Origin: an uncultured Flavobacteriaceae bacterium
GTDB taxonomy: Bacteria; Bacteroidota; Bacteroidia; Flavobacteriales; Flavobacteriaceae
Direction of reading: 5' to 3'
Assembly: GCA_937944485.1 (NCBI GenBank)
Contig: CALDYU010000004.1
Span: forward strand, 1-34,770
Length of the DNA: 34,770 bases
Under the pieces are notes generated by a model, which was given only the letters and a program-made list of their open reading frames with translations, had not been told where the DNA came from and did not search any database. Numbering within the stretch: the stretch's first letter is position 1; every line of letters begins with the position of its first letter. Positions 31,970-34,770 of the stretch are shown here, piece after piece. A program made the position numbers and the translations under genes.

Positions 31970-34770
31970 ATGAGTTTTATAAATTCCGTATTAAAAGCTT
32001 TTGTAGGAGATAAATCTCAAAAAGATGTCAAGCAACTACAACCCATCGTTGCTGAAATTAAGTCTTTTGAGCAAGATCTAGAAGCGCTAAGTCATGATGA
32101 ATTAAGAGCAAAAACTAGTGCTTTTAAAGCTAAAATTAAAGAAGATAGAAAGGCTATTGACGAGCAGATAAGCGACCTTAAAAAAGAAGTGTTAGCCTCT
32201 ACAGATATTGACAAAAATGAGGACTTATATACCGAAATTGACCGCCTGAAAGAAGAAGGTTATAAAATTTCAGAAGCGACCTTAAACGAAATACTTCCTG
32301 AGGCTTTTGCAGTTGTCAAAGAAACTGCAAAACGATTTGCGGGTAACGAAACCCTTACCGTTAAAGCTTCCGAATACGATAGAGAGCTTTCAGGTGATAA
32401 TGATTATGTTACCCTTGAAGGTGATCATGCTATTTGGAAAAACTCTTGGGATGCTGCAGGTAAAGCGATCACTTGGGATATGATTCACTATGATGTACAG
32501 CTTATTGGCGGCATCTGTCTACACCAAGGAAAAATTGCCGAAATGCAAACAGGAGAAGGAAAAACTTTGGTGGCAACCTTGCCCTTGTATTTAAATGCCC
32601 TAACCGGAAACGGTGCACACTTAGTAACCGTAAATGATTATCTCGCAAAACGTGATAGTGCTTGGATGGCTCCAATATTTCAATTTCACGGTCTTACTAT
32701 TGATTGTATTGATTACCACAGACCCAATTCTGATGGTCGTCGAGCAGCTTATAATGCCGATATCACTTATGGCACTAATAACGAATTCGGCTTCGATTAT
32801 TTAAGAGATAATATGGCGCACACTCCAAAAGATTTGGTACAGCGCCCTCATAATTATGCAATTGTTGATGAAGTCGATTCTGTTTTGGTCGATGATGCAC
32901 GTACCCCTTTGATTATTTCAGGACCCGTACCTGAAGGGGATCGTCATGAATTTAATGAGCTTAAACCTAAGGTGAGTGAAATTGTTCAAAAGCAACGGCA
33001 ACACTTAACAGGAGTATTGGCGGAAGCTAAAAAATTGATTCAAGAAGGTGATACCAAAGAAGGTGGATTTTTACTTCTCCGTGTTCATCGGGGTCTTCCT
33101 AAAAATAAGGCCTTAATCAAATTCTTAAGTGAAGAAGGAGTGAAACAACTCTTGCAAAAAACGGAGAATTTCTACATGCAAGATAACAATCGAGAAATGC
33201 CGAAGGTTGATGAAGACTTGTTGTTCGTTATTGATGAAAAGAACAATCAAATTGAATTGACTGACAAAGGTGTTGACTATATATCGGGAGCAGATGATAG
33301 AGACTTCTTCGTAATGCCTGATATCGGAAGTGAAATTGCAAAAATTGAAAATCAGAACCTAGAAATTGAAAAAGAAGCCGAACAGAAAGAAGAGCTCTTT
33401 AAAGATTTTACCGTCAAAAGTGAGCGTATTCATACCATGAGTCAATTACTTAAGGCCTATACCCTATTTGAAAAAGATGTTGAATATGTGGTGATGGAGA
33501 ATAAAGTAATGATTGTAGATGAGCAAACTGGGCGAATTATGGATGGTCGTAGATATTCCGACGGCTTGCATCAAGCAATAGAAGCGAAAGAAAATGTAAA
33601 AATTGAAGCACTAACGCAAACCTTTGCTACCGTTACCTTACAGAATTATTTTAGAATGTACAGCAAACTTGCTGGTATGACGGGTACCGCTATCACGGAG
33701 GCTGGTGAATTTTGGGAAATTTATAAGCTAGATGTCATGGAGATACCCACCAATAGACCTATAGCTCGTGATGACCGAAATGATTTGATCTACAAGACCA
33801 AACGTGAAAAATATAATGCAATTATTGATGAAGTGACCAATTTGTCACAGCAAGGCCGACCCGTTTTAATTGGTACGACCTCTGTTGAAATATCAGAACT
33901 ATTATCACGAATGCTCAATATTCGAAAAGTGCCTCATAATGTGCTGAATGCCAAATTACATAAAAAAGAAGCAGATGTTGTAGCGGAGGCAGGTAATGCA
34001 GGAATTGTTACCATTGCAACCAACATGGCAGGACGTGGTACGGATATTAAATTGTCTGATGCTGTAAAAGATGCTGGTGGTCTCGCCATTGTAGGAACAG
34101 AACGGCATGATTCGCGACGTGTCGATAGACAGTTGAGAGGTCGTTCAGGACGACAAGGAGACCCCGGAAGTTCTCAGTTTTATGTCTCTTTAGAAGATAA
34201 TCTCATGCGTTTATTCGGTTCTGACCGAGTAGCAAAAATGATGGATAAAATGGGACTCGAAGAAGGCGAGGTTATTCAACATTCAATGATGACCAAATCT
34301 ATTGAGCGCGCGCAGAAAAAAGTAGAGGAAAATAACTTCGGAGTGCGAAAACGTCTTTTAGAATATGATGATGTAATGAATGCGCAACGTGAAGTCGTTT
34401 ATAAACGAAGACGTCACGCATTACAAGGAGAGCGTCTTCAGGTAGATATCGCCAATATGGTTTATGATACTTGCGAGGTAATCACCGAGCAGAATAAGGC
34501 GGCGAACGACTATAAAAACTTTGAGTTCGAACTGATTAAATATTTCTCTATCACTTCACCCATTTCTGAAGGTGAGTTTGAGAAACAAGGTGTTCAAGAA
34601 ATCTCGAATACACTCTACAAGGCGGCTTACGACCATTATAAAGAGAAGATAGAAAGAAACGCTGCCGTGGCCTTTCCTGTGATTAAAAACGTATATGAAG
34701 ACAAAGGCAATAATTTTGAACGTATTGTAGTTCCTTTCACAGACGGAATAAAAACCTTGAATGTAGTTAC
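31970..34770 (+). CDS. secA: Preprotein translocase ATPase SecA (3' end outside window)
   Basis: Motor ATPase that drives exported proteins through SecYEG. The 933 visible codons are open; Bacteroidota SecA proteins have about 1,100 residues, so the C-terminus is missing at the window edge. Visible motifs: MQTGEGKTL (Walker A, residues 192-200), [16 protein letters not shown] (about 270), [22 protein letters not shown] (DEAD-type box, about 300), GMTGTA (about 568), [11 protein letters not shown] (about 685) and [15 protein letters not shown] (about 722). An insertion-like segment at residues 315-420 ([21 protein letters not shown] and following) is the extra region usual for this phylum. Translation starts at ATG 31970, after a leader with no other credible gene. 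Confidence 0.97.
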   Translation, partial: MSFINSVLKAFVGDKSQKDVKQLQPIVAEIKSFEQDLEALSHDELRAKTSAFKAKIKEDRKAIDEQISDLKKEVLASTDIDKNEDLYTEIDRLKEEGYKISEATLNEILPEAFAVVKETAKRFAGNETLTVKASEYDRELSGDNDYVTLEGDHAIWKNSWDAAGKAITWDMIHYDVQLIGGICLHQGKIAEMQTGEGKTLVATLPLYLNALTGNGAHLVTVNDYLAKRDSAWMAPIFQFHGLTIDCIDYHRPNSDGRRAAYNADITYGTNNEFGFDYLRDNMAHTPKDLVQRPHNYAIVDEVDSVLVDDARTPLIISGPVPEGDRHEFNELKPKVSEIVQKQRQHLTGVLAEAKKLIQEGDTKEGGFLLLRVHRGLPKNKALIKFLSEEGVKQLLQKTENFYMQDNNREMPKVDEDLLFVIDEKNNQIELTDKGVDYISGADDRDFFVMPDIGSEIAKIENQNLEIEKEAEQKEELFKDFTVKSERIHTMSQLLKAYTLFEKDVEYVVMENKVMIVDEQTGRIMDGRRYSDGLHQAIEAKENVKIEALTQTFATVTLQNYFRMYSKLAGMTGTAITEAGEFWEIYKLDVMEIPTNRPIARDDRNDLIYKTKREKYNAIIDEVTNLSQQGRPVLIGTTSVEISELLSRMLNIRKVPHNVLNAKLHKKEADVVAEAGNAGIVTIATNMAGRGTDIKLSDAVKDAGGLAIVGTERHDSRRVDRQLRGRSGRQGDPGSSQFYVSLEDNLMRLFGSDRVAKMMDKMGLEEGEVIQHSMMTKSIERAQKKVEENNFGVRKRLLEYDDVMNAQREVVYKRRRHALQGERLQVDIANMVYDTCEVITEQNKAANDYKNFEFELIKYFSITSPISEGEFEKQGVQEISNTLYKAAYDHYKEKIERNAAVAFPVIKNVYEDKGNNFERIVVPFTDGIKTLNVV

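Noticed and set aside
1..34770. tRNA, CRISPR, insertion sequence or prophage features
   Set aside because: No cloverleaf-like segment, regular spaced repeats, transposase or phage protein was seen when reading both strands.

Overview
The window is chromosomal DNA from a Bacteroidota bacterium, most likely a marine, zeaxanthin-type pigmented member of the Flavobacteriaceae. The reasons are low-GC coding sequence, the absence of Shine-Dalgarno motifs before starts, promoter boxes of the Bacteroidota type (TTG, 19 nt, TAnnTTTG), flavobacterial families such as DUF2795 next to secA, DUF4105 and regulatory-domain envelope proteins, and a crtI-crtB-crtZ cluster behind a MerR-type regulator. No tRNA, rRNA, CRISPR array, insertion sequence or phage gene was seen. 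It reads as conserved core chromosome with a few unusual loci.

Layout. 146-3812 (+): a cobalamin-binding MerR (CarH/LitR-like) regulator and crtI, crtB, crtZ, tightly packed and without a lycopene cyclase. 3814-4931 (-): two tandem paralogous thioredoxin-fold proteins, one with a WCPPC site and one with both cysteines lost. 5009-7282 (-): aconitase with a strong terminator. 7464-10750 (-): an operon of two SurA/parvulin-like exported chaperones and a MoxR ATPase. 10872-12275 (+): a small conserved-looking protein and a lipoprotein of the class A beta-lactamase fold. 12402-15966 (+): a DUF2339 multi-pass membrane protein overlapping a DUF3999-like exported protein. 16055-16995 (+): a small unknown ORF translationally coupled to rluF. 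17144-18478 (+): a carboxypeptidase-regulatory-domain envelope protein. 18550-20745 (-): RecQ without the zinc-finger cysteines. 20953-23565 (+): kdsD, tatC, lptB.

23582-26796 (-) looks like one five-gene operon running pssA, lgt, a His-rich small lipoprotein, a HupE/UreJ-type permease and a membrane-anchored protein. Divergent from it, 26982-30577 (+) holds a DUF4105 protein related to the Lnb lipoprotein N-acyltransferase family, an ABC-F ATPase and a methyltransferase homologue that has lost its SAM-binding core. 30609-31748 holds a 46-residue membrane protein, a PduO-type cobalamin adenosyltransferase and a DUF2795 protein with the best promoter in the window. secA starts at 31970 and runs off the right edge.

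Shared themes are envelope biogenesis (Lgt, Lnb-like, LptB, KdsD, TatC, SecA, SurA-like chaperones, PssA) and cobalamin (a putative B12 photoreceptor, an adenosyltransferase, and a permease of a Ni/Co family). The most notable leads are the redox-dead thioredoxin twin, the pssA-lgt-metal-module operon facing a possible lipoprotein N-acylase, the CarH-like regulator with all cofactor residues, and the methyltransferase that lost its catalytic core in frame.
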